Below are positions 15,883 through 23,588 of a DNA stretch of 64,000 nucleotides, one piece after another. The notes under the pieces were generated by a model. It saw only the letters and a list, made by a program, of their open reading frames with translations. It did not search any database and was not told the origin of the DNA. The position numbers and the translations under genes were made by a program. Origin of the DNA: RGIG6178 sp045118975 (lineage in GTDB: Bacteria > Bacillota_I > Bacilli_A > RFN20 > DUOF01); contig JBGVCT010000003.1 in the NCBI GenBank assembly GCA_045118975.1, positions 62,001-126,000 on the forward strand. Direction: 5' to 3'. The first letter of the stretch is position 1. Each line of letters opens with the position of its first letter.

Positions 15883-16980
15883 TTATTTGATTGTTTTAAT
15901 TACTAAACTATCGTCTGCTTCTTGCAAAGCATCAAATCTAGCAGGATTAACAACAGGTTCTTCTATTACTGTGACAATATTAGTTTCTTCTTTAACTGGA
16001 GCTCCAACAACCTCAACTTCAGGTTGTGCTTGTGTAACAACTTCTTTAACTTCGCCAACAACACCATTTTCAGCCCAAGCAATAATAGAATCCATGAATT
16101 CAAATCTATTTGTTTCAAACAATAATTCATGTCTTCCAGGAACAATAACAGAAGATGCATTAGTGAATCCTCTAAGTCTATAATAGCGTTCCATAGCAAT
16201 TGTTCTTCTACCACGTAATGTAGTTAAATCATGATCTCCAGAAACAAATAGCATAGGCATTGTTTTATCTGTGTGTTTAAATCTCATAAATAAATGAGGT
16301 GTAAATACCTTTCTTAAGTAATAGTAGAAATAGTGTCCTACTGTACCAGGTGTATCTAAATATTTTCCATTAACAAGTTTTTGAACTTGACTAGCATCAC
16401 TTGATAACCAAGAATATTTGCTTCCGCCTTCAAATCTAATTGCTAATCCCTTGTTCTTAGAGAAATGAGCGAACTTGCAAGTTCCATTATCCCATAAGAA
16501 TAATTTTCTTAAATATGATGAAAGTAAAAATCCAACATCTTGTGCCCTTGGCATTCCCCAACCAATAGTAACAAGCCTATCAATTACCTCTGGGAATTCT
16601 TTAATCAAACATAGAGATAACATTGCTCCAAAATCATTTCCAATAAGACAAATCTTTGCGTTTGGATGTTCTCTTTTTGCAATAACAGTTAATGAATGAA
16701 CATTATATGCAGCATAATAAGAATCTTTTCTACCCCAGTTTTTATAAACGTGTTTCTTGTTTACTTCACCAGTTTTTCCATATTGCCATTCGTCAATAGC
16801 ATATAAAGCATGCCCTTTTGAGTCTAAATAGTCAGCGATCTCATTATATAAAGATCCAGTTCCTTCCATACCTGTAGCTATAACAAATACTTCTTTAGTA
16901 CTGTTTTTAGTCTCAGCAGTCTCATTTGAATAATAGTAATAAGTTTTTAAATTAGGTCCTACAGCCTTGTGTTCATACAT
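15883..16980 (-). CDS. Alpha/beta hydrolase with Asp nucleophile and long C-terminal tail
   Basis: A 365-residue protein with an alpha/beta hydrolase fold. The nucleophile elbow is IGNDFGAM, with Asp116 where lipases and esterases have Ser; Asp in this place is known in epoxide hydrolases and haloalkane dehalogenases. An acid residue (SGDHD, Asp249 or Asp251) and His284 (PGRHELLFE) follow at expected distances, so the triad would be Asp-Asp-His. Residues about 308-365 are a valine-, glutamate- and proline-rich tail of low complexity, not part of the fold. No signal peptide. It stands alone with an extended -10 promoter at 17003 and its own terminator. Substrate unknown. Confidence 0.75.
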   Translation of the reverse strand: MYEHKAVGPNLKTYYYYSNETAETKNSTKEVFVIATGMEGTGSLYNEIADYLDSKGHALYAIDEWQYGKTGEVNKKHVYKNWGRKDSYYAAYNVHSLTVIAKREHPNAKICLIGNDFGAMLSLCLIKEFPEVIDRLVTIGWGMPRAQDVGFLLSSYLRKLFLWDNGTCKFAHFSKNKGLAIRFEGGSKYSWLSSDASQVQKLVNGKYLDTPGTVGHYFYYYLRKVFTPHLFMRFKHTDKTMPMLFVSGDHDLTTLRGRRTIAMERYYRLRGFTNASSVIVPGRHELLFETNRFEFMDSIIAWAENGVVGEVKEVVTQAQPEVEVVGAPVKEETNIVTVIEEPVVNPARFDALQEADDSLVIKTIK

Positions 16981-17002
16981 ATTTAATCACCTCAACAATT
17001 TG

Positions 17003-17011
17003 ATTATAACA
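17003..17011 (-). promoter_or_regulatory. Extended -10 promoter of the hydrolase gene
   Basis: Minus strand TGTTATAAT is a perfect extended -10 element 22 bases upstream of the start codon; no strong -35 is seen. Confidence 0.5.
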
Positions 17012-17067
17012 CCATCAAACAAAGAAATAAACATTTTTTTATCTCCCCGTGTGGATTAGTTTTCTTA

Positions 17068-17910
17068 TCATTTATTTTTACACACTAAATCATAAACATA
17101 ATTTTTCTTTAAATTATATTTATCTGTCAATAAAGCAACAATCTCTTTACTAGACATACTGGTTAACATTGATTTTATTTCCTCAACCAATTCTTCTTCA
17201 GTTATTGTCTTTTCCTTCTCTAAATTTCCTTCAACAATAACAACCATTTCCCCCTTTAAGGAAGGAGCCACTTCAAGCACTTCACTAGCCATTCCCCTTA
17301 CATATTCTTCAAATTTTTTAGTAAGTTCTCTGGCCAAAACAACACGTCTATTACCAAAAACTTTGATCAAATCTTCCAAGAACTCCTCAATTCTATGTGG
17401 AGACTCATAGAAAATTAATGTTTCTTTATTCTTTTTTAACTCCTCTAATTCTTTCACCCTAGATGAACTTTTAGCATCTAAAAAGCCAACAAAAGTAAAT
17501 CTAGAAAGAGAAAATCCCGAAGAAACAAGAGCATTCAAAAACGCACTCGCCCCAGATATTGTGGTTACATTAAATCCTCTTTTTATAACCTCATTAACAA
17601 GAACACTACCTGGGTCACTAACAAGAGGATACCCAGCATCGCTAATAAGAGCGATGTCTTCCCCTTTTTCTAAAATCTCAATAAATCTTTCTACACTCTC
17701 TTTTTCATTGAATTTATGGTAAGAAAGTAATGGAGTATCAATTTCAAAATGAGAAAGCAATGTTTTACTTGTCCTAGTATCTTCACACCCTATTACGCTC
17801 ACAGATTTCAATGTTTCAATAGCGCGAGGAGTAAATTCACTTAAATTTCCAACAGGTGTAGCAACAAGATACAATGTTGGTTTATTATTTACAAACGTTT
17901 GTTGTCTCAT
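17068..17910 (-). CDS. rsmI: 16S rRNA (cytidine-1402 2'-O) methyltransferase RsmI
   Basis: A 280-residue tetrapyrrole-methylase-fold enzyme with LVATPVGNLSEFTPRAIETL near the N-terminus, CEDTRTSKTLL and LISDAGYPLVSDPG, all diagnostic for RsmI. It adds the 2'-O-methyl group to C1402 in the decoding centre of 16S rRNA. Its ATG overlaps the ricT stop by one base (TAATG), so it is translationally coupled to the tmk-holB-ricT group, as in Bacillus subtilis where yabC (rsmI) follows at short distance. Confidence 0.95.
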   Translation of the reverse strand: MRQQTFVNNKPTLYLVATPVGNLSEFTPRAIETLKSVSVIGCEDTRTSKTLLSHFEIDTPLLSYHKFNEKESVERFIEILEKGEDIALISDAGYPLVSDPGSVLVNEVIKRGFNVTTISGASAFLNALVSSGFSLSRFTFVGFLDAKSSSRVKELEELKKNKETLIFYESPHRIEEFLEDLIKVFGNRRVVLARELTKKFEEYVRGMASEVLEVAPSLKGEMVVIVEGNLEKEKTITEEELVEEIKSMLTSMSSKEIVALLTDKYNLKKNYVYDLVCKNK

Positions 17911-18719
17911 TATTTCATCATCCCATTTACATCATCAAAGCTTATAACTTTAATTATCTCTTTATCACTACTTTCTATTTTTACTGTTTTAGAAAGTAAA
18001 TTTACACCAGTTATTTTGTAGTCTACACCATCATGTTTAAATCTTGTTCCATATCTAGGCGCATCCTTTTTTAATTCAGTATAATCTTGATCTTCATATT
18101 TCAAACAACACAAAAGTTTTCCACATTGACCAGATAGTTTTTGAATATTCAATGCCAAAAATTGATTCTTGGCCATATTAATACTAATACCTTCAAACTC
18201 ACTTAAAAATTTCTTACAACAAAGAGGCAACCCACATATTCCAATACCACCAGTTATTTTACTTCTATCTCTTGGTCCAATTTGTTTTAGTTCTATTCTA
18301 CACTTTAACTTATTAGATAAATCCTTTAGTAGTTCTCTAAAATCAACTCTCTCTTCAGAAACATATCTGAATAAAATTTTACTTTTATCCAAAACATAAA
18401 AAGCATCTACAAGTCTCATATTTAATTTTAAAGTATTTACGGCATCATTAAATATTTTTGAGGCTTCATTTGCACTTTCTTTATTAACATAATAAAACTT
18501 CATATCCTCCTCACTTGCTAATCTTAGGATAGACTTGTAAGAATACCCTTGGCTTTCACTCTCTAAAACAGGCTCTTTGCAAACTTTTGCAACTTCTACA
18601 CCAAACTCAGTTTCTACAACAACATAATCACCTTTTTTTATGTTAGAAAAAGAAGAATAAAAATAATTTTTTTCTTTACTAGAATCTAGTTCTACTTCTA
18701 AATAATAACCTTCATTCAT
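17910..18719 (-). CDS. ricT: PSP1-domain protein RicT (YaaT)
   Basis: A 269-residue protein with the cysteine-rich PSP1 signature: ICGLPLCCKKFL followed by GQCGKLLCCLKYED. In Bacillus, RicT works with RicA and RicF in an iron-sulfur complex that stimulates RNase Y and phosphorelay signalling for sporulation and competence. It lies between holB and rsmI as in Bacillus. The start could be GTG at 18722 or ATG at 18719; AAAGGAG lies 7 or 10 bases ahead, so both are possible and the ATG is given. Confidence 0.93.
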   Translation of the reverse strand: MNEGYYLEVELDSSKEKNYFYSSFSNIKKGDYVVVETEFGVEVAKVCKEPVLESESQGYSYKSILRLASEEDMKFYYVNKESANEASKIFNDAVNTLKLNMRLVDAFYVLDKSKILFRYVSEERVDFRELLKDLSNKLKCRIELKQIGPRDRSKITGGIGICGLPLCCKKFLSEFEGISINMAKNQFLALNIQKLSGQCGKLLCCLKYEDQDYTELKKDAPRYGTRFKHDGVDYKITGVNLLSKTVKIESSDKEIIKVISFDDVNGMMK

Positions 18720-18724
18720 CACTA

Positions 18725-19684
18725 CTATTCTCCTTTCAAATTAATAATTACACTATCAAGTAAAAGTTTTAAATTTGCATTTAAATCAATTTGACTTCTA
18801 TATCTCATGATTTTTTCTACCTTATTAGATATATTAGGCATTAGCGCATTAACTTTCTTTAATAACTCCTTATGTTCAACAAAATTAACATCTTCATTAT
18901 CACAATTAACAACATCAAGTAAAAATAAGTTTAATATATCTAAGAACAATCTAAAATTAACTTTATCAGACGCTACATCTCCCATTTCTACTTGCGCAAA
19001 GTATAAAATGTTTTCATTTTCTACATACTCATTAAACATTTCTATCACAAGGTCTTTTAAAGAAATATATTTAGTATTATTATAACATTCCTCAATAAGA
19101 GATACACTTCCATTAAAAGAAGCAAGAACAAGAGCATCCTCTAATGTTATACCTTTTTTAATAACCTCTACAACTAATTCTCTTTTACTTGCTTTTGATA
19201 ATCTCAAATTTAAACATCTAGAGATAATTGTCGGTAATACATTATTTATATTTTCTGTAGTTATTATCGCATATGTATCTTGATCTGGTTCTTCTAAAAA
19301 TTTAAGCAAAGAGTTAATCGCCTCATTAGTGGAATGTTCAATCAAATTAATGATATAAATTCTTTTAGCATTTTCTTCTATACTACTAAGAGAAAATCTT
19401 TCTTGCATTTTTTCTATTTCGCCTTTTTTTATTGTTTGATTTTTACCATCAATAATAATTAAATCGGCGTAATTACCATTGTTAATCTTGATACATTTAA
19501 TATCGTCTTCATTAGGCTCATCTCCATCACAGACAATCCAAGAAGCACTATATTTAGCTATTTCTAGAAGCGGAATATCTTTGCTACCATTTAATAATAT
19601 TGCTTGTGGGAATTTTCCTCTTTTTTTGGAATTTAATAAAGTGTTATAAAATACACTTTGATACTTACTTAGATACTCTTTCAT
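18725..19684 (-). CDS. holB: DNA polymerase III delta-prime subunit
   Basis: A 319-residue clamp-loader family protein. Typical delta-prime features are the N-terminal QAILLNGSKDIPLLEIAKYS region without a working Walker A lysine, the INLIEHSTNEAINSLLKFLE segment and the PTIISRC motif (SRC) as in DnaX/HolB. It forms the clamp loader with tau and delta to load the DnaN sliding clamp. The start overlaps the tmk end by 20 bases. Order tmk-holB-ricT agrees with Bacillus, though the small yaaQ and yaaR genes that lie between tmk and holB there are missing. Confidence 0.9.
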   Translation of the reverse strand: MKEYLSKYQSVFYNTLLNSKKRGKFPQAILLNGSKDIPLLEIAKYSASWIVCDGDEPNEDDIKCIKINNGNYADLIIIDGKNQTIKKGEIEKMQERFSLSSIEENAKRIYIINLIEHSTNEAINSLLKFLEEPDQDTYAIITTENINNVLPTIISRCLNLRLSKASKRELVVEVIKKGITLEDALVLASFNGSVSLIEECYNNTKYISLKDLVIEMFNEYVENENILYFAQVEMGDVASDKVNFRLFLDILNLFLLDVVNCDNEDVNFVEHKELLKKVNALMPNISNKVEKIMRYRSQIDLNANLKLLLDSVIINLKGE

Positions 19685-20318
19685 AATTTTGTTCCTCTAA
19701 TTTAGCTTTAATAATGTTATAAACATCATTAATTACTTGCTCAAATGATTTACTAGCATCCACAACCACAATTCTATCTTTAAACATTTCTGCCACTTGC
19801 TTATATCCTGCTCTTACTTTATCGTGATATTCAATAGAAGCAAGATCCAATCTATTAACTTCCCTATCCTTATTTTTATTTATTCTTTCTAATCCTATTC
19901 TAGGGTCTAAATCAAATAAAATAGTAAGATCAGGTTTGCACCCCATAGTAGCAATCTCATTAATTTCAACAACTCTATCTAATCCTACTTTCCCAGCAAT
20001 TCCTTGGTAAACATAACTAGAATCAACAAACCTATCACAAATAAATATTGCTCCATTATTAAGTTGAGGTAATACCTTTTCTACAATATGTTGTCTTCTG
20101 CTAGCAGCAAACAAAAATGTCTCAGTTAATGCATCCATAGAGGTATTGCTTTTATCAAGTAAAACCTCTCTTATTTGTGTAGCTATTTTTATACCTCCAG
20201 GTTCTCTAGAAGTCACAATATTAGTATATCCATCATTATTAAGTAGTTTGATAACTTCTTGTAATACAGAAGTTTTACCACTACCTTCTCCACCTTCAAT
20301 AGTAATAAAATATCCCAT
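19665..20318 (-). CDS. tmk: Thymidylate kinase
   Basis: A 217-residue kinase with the P-loop EGGEGSGKTSVLQ at residues 8-20, the TREPGG motif and DRFVDSSYVYQG. It phosphorylates dTMP to dTDP, required for DNA synthesis. Length matches bacterial Tmk. ATG 20318 is preceded by AAGGAGAT and an extended -10 promoter (20342-20350), so this gene heads the tmk-holB-ricT-rsmI operon. Confidence 0.95.
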   Translation of the reverse strand: MGYFITIEGGEGSGKTSVLQEVIKLLNNDGYTNIVTSREPGGIKIATQIREVLLDKSNTSMDALTETFLFAASRRQHIVEKVLPQLNNGAIFICDRFVDSSYVYQGIAGKVGLDRVVEINEIATMGCKPDLTILFDLDPRIGLERINKNKDREVNRLDLASIEYHDKVRAGYKQVAEMFKDRIVVVDASKSFEQVINDVYNIIKAKLEEQNYERVSK

Positions 20319-20341
20319 AATCTTATCTCCTTATCATAATA

Positions 20342-20350
20342 ATTATACCA
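20342..20350 (-). promoter_or_regulatory. Extended -10 promoter of tmk
   Basis: Minus strand TGGTATAAT, a perfect extended -10 element 23 bases upstream of tmk; the -35 region is weak. Confidence 0.5.
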
Positions 20351-20371
20351 CATTTTACTATATTCTCTTAT

Positions 20372-20400
20372 AAAAAAAAGTAACTATTTATAGTTACTTT
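20372..20400 (-). terminator. Terminator after divIC
   Basis: AAGTAACTA and TAGTTACTT form a 9-bp stem around four bases, followed by a T run on the minus strand. It ends the spoVT-yabP-yabQ-divIC group. Confidence 0.85.
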
Positions 20401-20696
20401 ATAAGGCTAACAGAATCTTCATTACTATCAACATATTGATAATTGCTATCAATATATATACTGTAATAATCATCATTCTTTAACACATCAAAATTATCTC
20501 TTAAATAATTACTATCTTGTTTTAACGTTTCTAAATCCTTTGTTAGAGTCGATTTCTCATTAACTAGTATTATGTATTCTGCCACTTGATATCCACAAAA
20601 TACAAGCGCAATCACAGAAAAGACAACAATACAATATGATATCACTCTATTGAGTTTTCTTTTTTTCTCATCTTCTTCAAGCTGTGTCCTATCCAT
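20394..20696 (-). CDS. divIC: Cell-division protein DivIC (FtsB/septum formation initiator family)
   Basis: A 100-residue bitopic membrane protein: short charged cytoplasmic N-terminus, one transmembrane helix (about residues 18-38, ISYCIVVFSVIALVFCGYQV), then a coiled coil (NEKSTLTKDLETLKQDSNYL) and a short extracellular tail. This is the DivIC/FtsB layout; the protein pairs with FtsL in the divisome. Position after yabQ is as in Bacillus. The ATG has GGCAGGTG upstream and overlaps yabQ by 55 bases, which is long; no later Met or other good start is available. Confidence 0.82.
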   Translation of the reverse strand: MDRTQLEEDEKKRKLNRVISYCIVVFSVIALVFCGYQVAEYIILVNEKSTLTKDLETLKQDSNYLRDNFDVLKNDDYYSIYIDSNYQYVDSNEDSVSLIK

Positions 20697-21037
20697 TTTT
20701 TACACCTGCCTTTTACACTATTTATTATACTAGATATTTTAAAAAACAAATAATCATATAAGCAAGAAAAATATTTATCATAGAACTTCATATGCAAATA
20801 ATATCCAAGAATTAAGCAAAATGGTAAATAGATAGATAAAATCCCATCACTGATACGATAAATACAAAAATAATAAAGACAAGTAAAGGAAAAGAAAAAG
20901 CAAAGACAACATGCACTCTTTATTATTTTTAATTTTTTAAACAAGATATTTATAAACGTATATGCATTAGTGGCAATCATAGCTAATATAACACTAGTAA
21001 TAACTAAAAGAAACTGTGATTCTAATTCTAAAATCAT
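20642..21037 (-). CDS. yabQ: Spore cortex biosynthesis protein YabQ
   Basis: A 131-residue integral membrane protein with about four hydrophobic segments (residues about 7-30, 40-58, 62-82, and 85-105) and a basic C-terminus. The family (YabQ) is needed for the spore cortex in Bacillus, acting in the outer forespore membrane. Recognition rests mainly on position between yabP and divIC and on membrane topology, since YabQ is poorly conserved. The start overlaps yabP by 4 bases (ATGA), and the tail overlaps divIC. Confidence 0.75.
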   Translation of the reverse strand: MILELESQFLLVITSVILAMIATNAYTFINILFKKLKIIKSACCLCFFFSFTCLYYFCIYRISDGILSIYLPFCLILGYYLHMKFYDKYFSCLYDYLFFKISSIINSVKGRCKKWIGHSLKKMRKKENSIE

Positions 21038-21309
21038 TTAAAGATTTTCTTCAAAACCCCGCCTTGTTTATCTTTTTTAGAATTTATATATTCTATTTTA
21101 TTAACTTCTCCTTTAATGGATAACTCCTCTTTATCATTATCCATTTTTCCAAGCATTAATCCCTTTCCCTCTATATGCATATACCCCATAATAGTTTCAA
21201 TCAAAAACTCATTAGAATCAAAACTATCAATAGTCTTAACCCCTTCAATCAAAAGATCTTTTTTGTCTGTTAACTTAACACTATGTTTTAATGTATTTTC
21301 CTCATTCAT
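21034..21309 (-). CDS. yabP: Sporulation protein YabP
   Basis: A 91-residue soluble protein of the YabP/YqfC family: HSVKLTDKKDLLIEGVKTI then FDSNEFLIETIMGYMHIEG and GLMLGKMDNDKEELSIKGEV, the usual beta-rich pattern. In Bacillus it is made in the mother cell and is essential for cortex formation. GGAGGATAAAATAT stands ahead of the ATG. The last residues (QGGVLKKIFK) are like those of YabP. With YabQ this indicates a spore-forming lineage. No sigma-E or sigma-K promoter was confidently found. Confidence 0.85.
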   Translation of the reverse strand: MNEENTLKHSVKLTDKKDLLIEGVKTIDSFDSNEFLIETIMGYMHIEGKGLMLGKMDNDKEELSIKGEVNKIEYINSKKDKQGGVLKKIFK

Positions 21310-21357
21310 ATATTTTATCCTCCAACAAAATATATGATTAATTTATTATATAAATAC

Positions 21358-21849
21358 CTACTCTTTTAATAATTTACACATATAATCAATTATAAAATTT
21401 AAAACTTCAATATCTGTCGGAGAAAAAACCTTTTCTCCATAAACAATAAGATGAAACCTGTTTTCAATATATGTTAAATAATAAACCCTATCATCATAAT
21501 TTCCTCTCATGACCACTTTTTTATTATATAAGCTGAGGTTTTTATTATTTACAAAATCTTTTATTAAATCCACGTCTTTTCCATATTCAATAATAATATC
21601 TTTTCCCTCAAGTAAAACAGCACTTTTATAATACTTGGTATAGTATAATTGCAACAACTTAAAAATTTCTTCTTCATGAACATCAATCGGAGCGCTCTTT
21701 TTTAATAAGACTTTATTATCATCTATATAAAATTCAATATTATCCCCCTGTTCCATGTTCAATTTTTCTCTAACAGATTTTGGAATAACGATTCTTCCAA
21801 GTTCATCTAGTTTCCTAATAGCACCAATCTCTTTTATATTAATCACCAA
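21358..21849 (-). CDS. spoVT: SpoVT/AbrB-family transcription regulator
   Basis: A 163-residue regulator: N-terminal swapped-hairpin AbrB domain (residues about 8-52, IRKLDELGRIVIPKSVREKL) followed by a GAF-like C-terminal domain, the SpoVT plan. SpoVT modulates sigma-G genes in the forespore. It sits in the same relative place as Bacillus spoVT, ahead of yabP. The start is uncertain: TTG at 21849 or GTG at 21846, both with poor ribosome sites and no nearby ATG in frame, so low or controlled translation is possible. Other AbrB paralogues lack the C-terminal domain. Confidence 0.82.
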   Translation of the reverse strand: MVINIKEIGAIRKLDELGRIVIPKSVREKLNMEQGDNIEFYIDDNKVLLKKSAPIDVHEEEIFKLLQLYYTKYYKSAVLLEGKDIIIEYGKDVDLIKDFVNNKNLSLYNKKVVMRGNYDDRVYYLTYIENRFHLIVYGEKVFSPTDIEVLNFIIDYMCKLLKE

Positions 21850-21881
21850 TTTTATTGTTTGTTTTATTTAAAAAAGAATAC

Positions 21882-21910
21882 AAAAAAAGGGCAAACAGCC
21901 CTTTATTTTT
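21882..21910. terminator. Terminator between the 21913 lipoprotein gene and spoVT
   Basis: AAAGGGC (21886-21892) and GCCCTTT (21898-21904) form a 7-bp stem around five bases with A/T runs on both sides, mainly ending the minus-strand lipoprotein gene. Confidence 0.85.
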
Positions 21911-21912
21911 TA

Positions 21913-22701
21913 TTATGCAACGTAATATTCATCCAAAATAGAAAGATCTTCTTGATACTCATCAAATGAAGGGAATGATATAGCTTCATTTAATTTTGAA
22001 AAGCTTATGTTAACTTTCATGATAGCAAAGTCCATTGAATAACTTGCATTAATTAATTTGTCATCCTTAAATGTTAATTCAACTTCAATTTCGATACCCC
22101 CAAAAGAGAACCCTTCACCTTCTTCTTCAAGCTCAGATTCTAACTTATATGTTGTAGTGCCTTCTTTTCTTTTTGTCATAACATATGCATCTACATCTTC
22201 AGAATTTTCTATTTGTTCTAAAGTTGCAAGAATTTGTGCTTCAAATGATGGAATAGCATTATACTCTCCACTAGTTCCATCATAAAAGAAAGAGTATAAA
22301 TCTTCTTCCCCTACAGGAATAGTAGCATATTTCTTTGTTTCCCCATCATTTATATAAATAGTATTACCTTTGATATAAATTTCTCCAGTTGAAGCATCTT
22401 CAATTCCAGATGAAGACAATTCAAGAGTTGCTTCCACACCATTTGCTCCAACCATAAATGCACCTTCAGTAGTCATAGTAATAAATGATAAACTATCTTC
22501 ATTAGTGAAATCAGGAACAGATATCTCCATTACATAGTTATATCCCTCCATATTAAAATTGTTATCGCTTTTAACTTCATTGATATATGTAAAAGCCTCC
22601 ATCTTATCAACTTCAACATATTCTCCATCTTTAGCACAACTACACCCTGCCACAATAACAGGTAATGCAACTAGACCCGCAAATAACTTTTTAAATTTCA
22701 T
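21913..22701 (-). CDS. Lipoprotein of unknown function, beta-rich
   Basis: A 262-residue predicted lipoprotein with a signal peptide and lipobox VAGC (Cys20) followed by S-C. The mature part alternates beta strands with acidic turns (GEIYIKGNTIYINDGETKKY, GIEIEVELTFKDDKLINASY), a pattern like LolA/LppX-fold lipoproteins; this is an outline match only. It has its own promoter (22731-22757) and terminator. It lies between mfd and spoVT, where Bacillus has no gene. The neighbouring lipoprotein shares the broad plan but not clear sequence identity. Confidence 0.75.
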   Translation of the reverse strand: MKFKKLFAGLVALPVIVAGCSCAKDGEYVEVDKMEAFTYINEVKSDNNFNMEGYNYVMEISVPDFTNEDSLSFITMTTEGAFMVGANGVEATLELSSSGIEDASTGEIYIKGNTIYINDGETKKYATIPVGEEDLYSFFYDGTSGEYNAIPSFEAQILATLEQIENSEDVDAYVMTKRKEGTTTYKLESELEEEGEGFSFGGIEIEVELTFKDDKLINASYSMDFAIMKVNISFSKLNEAISFPSFDEYQEDLSILDEYYVA

Positions 22702-22730
22702 ATTAAGTTCCTACAATTTCCCTTATTTTT

Positions 22731-22757
22731 ATTATATCGCTTTCTTTATTTAATCAA
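22731..22757 (-). promoter_or_regulatory. Promoter of the 21913 lipoprotein gene
   Basis: Minus strand TTGATT (22757-22752), a 15-base spacer and TATAAT (22736-22731). The spacer is short for sigma-A. Confidence 0.5.
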
Positions 22758-22777
22758 AACACTTTGCTTAATCAAAC

Positions 22778-22806
22778 AAAAAAAAGAGGCAATTTAGCCT
22801 CTTTTA
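22778..22806 (-). terminator. Terminator of the 22817 lipoprotein gene
   Basis: AAAAGAGGC and GCCTCTTTT form a 9-bp stem with loop AATTTA. The same hairpin occurs in opposite orientation at 23562-23588. Confidence 0.85.
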
Positions 22807-22816
22807 ATTATTATAA

Positions 22817-23461
22817 TTATGCTGCTTTATATTGATCTTTATCTTCTGGAGCTTTTACTGTTTGGTTCTTATACTCAAATTCCATAGATGTTTCGCCCTC
22901 AACTGTACTTAAGATTTTTCCACCTTTAATAACAATTGTAGCAGTTTCTGCTTCTTCTCCTTCTCCTTCAGTTATTGTAATAGTTAATTTACCAAATAAA
23001 TTCTTTTCAAATTCACAAGTTACTCCATCTTCTGCACATTCTTCGTCTAATCCTTTTAGACCTTCTAAATACCTTTCATATATGTTTTTTAAGTTGAATG
23101 CTTCTAACATATCTTTTGCTTCGTCTGCTGATACAGTTTCGCGCATTTTTGTATCTCCCATTCTCATATATCTTGTGTACTTATCTCCATCCTTCATTAA
23201 CCAAGCTTCAACAGACTCTTCTCCTGAACCCATAGCCATATAGAAATTCTCACCATCTCTTACTAAAGACATTTCTTGAGCCTCTTCACCTTCACCCATA
23301 ACAGCAGTCATAGCCCAGTCTTTTTCAAAGATTTTTCCTTCTTCAATTACTCTTTCCATTTTTGTTGCTTGTTTTTCAACATCATCTAAGTCTGCAGCAC
23401 ATCCTGCTACTGTAACTCCTAAACAAGCTACCATACATAGTCCTAAAATTTTCTTTTTCAT
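22817..23461 (-). CDS. Lipoprotein of unknown function, acidic
   Basis: A 214-residue predicted lipoprotein: signal peptide and lipobox VAGC (Cys21). The mature protein is strongly acidic and rich in Glu-Gly turns between short beta strands (MSLVRDGENFYMAMGSGEES, KLTITITEGEGEEAETATIV), with two further cysteines (EECAEDGVTCEF) that may pair. No family is recognised. It is monocistronic: a strong extended -10 promoter (23491-23518) and flanking terminators. Its composition, with many GAA-GGA-GAA codons, differs from neighbours. Confidence 0.75.
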   Translation of the reverse strand: MKKKILGLCMVACLGVTVAGCAADLDDVEKQATKMERVIEEGKIFEKDWAMTAVMGEGEEAQEMSLVRDGENFYMAMGSGEESVEAWLMKDGDKYTRYMRMGDTKMRETVSADEAKDMLEAFNLKNIYERYLEGLKGLDEECAEDGVTCEFEKNLFGKLTITITEGEGEEAETATIVIKGGKILSTVEGETSMEFEYKNQTVKAPEDKDQYKAA

Positions 23462-23490
23462 TTTTAAATCCTCCGGTTTTCTTTAACTTC

Positions 23491-23518
23491 ATTATATCAC
23501 CATGTTTTCTATAATCAA
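23491..23518 (-). promoter_or_regulatory. Promoter of the 22817 lipoprotein gene
   Basis: Minus strand TTGATT (23518-23513), 16 bases, TATAAT (23496-23491), preceded by TG one base away (extended -10). This is one of the better promoters in the window. Confidence 0.7.
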
Positions 23519-23561
23519 TGTTTCGCGTTAAAAAAATGATTTTTCAAGTTATTGCTTTTTA

Positions 23562-23588
23562 TAAGAAAAAGAGGCTAAATTGCCTCTA
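23562..23588 (-). terminator. Terminator of mfd
   Basis: AGAGGC and GCCTCT form a 6-bp stem with loop TAAATT, followed on the minus strand by a T run. It overlaps the mfd stop codon. Confidence 0.75.

Noticed and set aside
15887..16214. Three overlapping open frames within the hydrolase tail
   Set aside because: Shadow frames created by low-complexity GAA/GTT-rich sequence; none has a ribosome site.
21846..21912. Sigma-G or sigma-E promoter ahead of spoVT
   Set aside because: Looked for sporulation sigma motifs but no convincing -35/-10 pair at the right spacing was seen.
23519..23534. TGTTTCGCGTTAAAAA, parS-like
   Set aside because: Only 13 of 16 positions and the CACGTG core and right arm are lost; unlikely to bind ParB.
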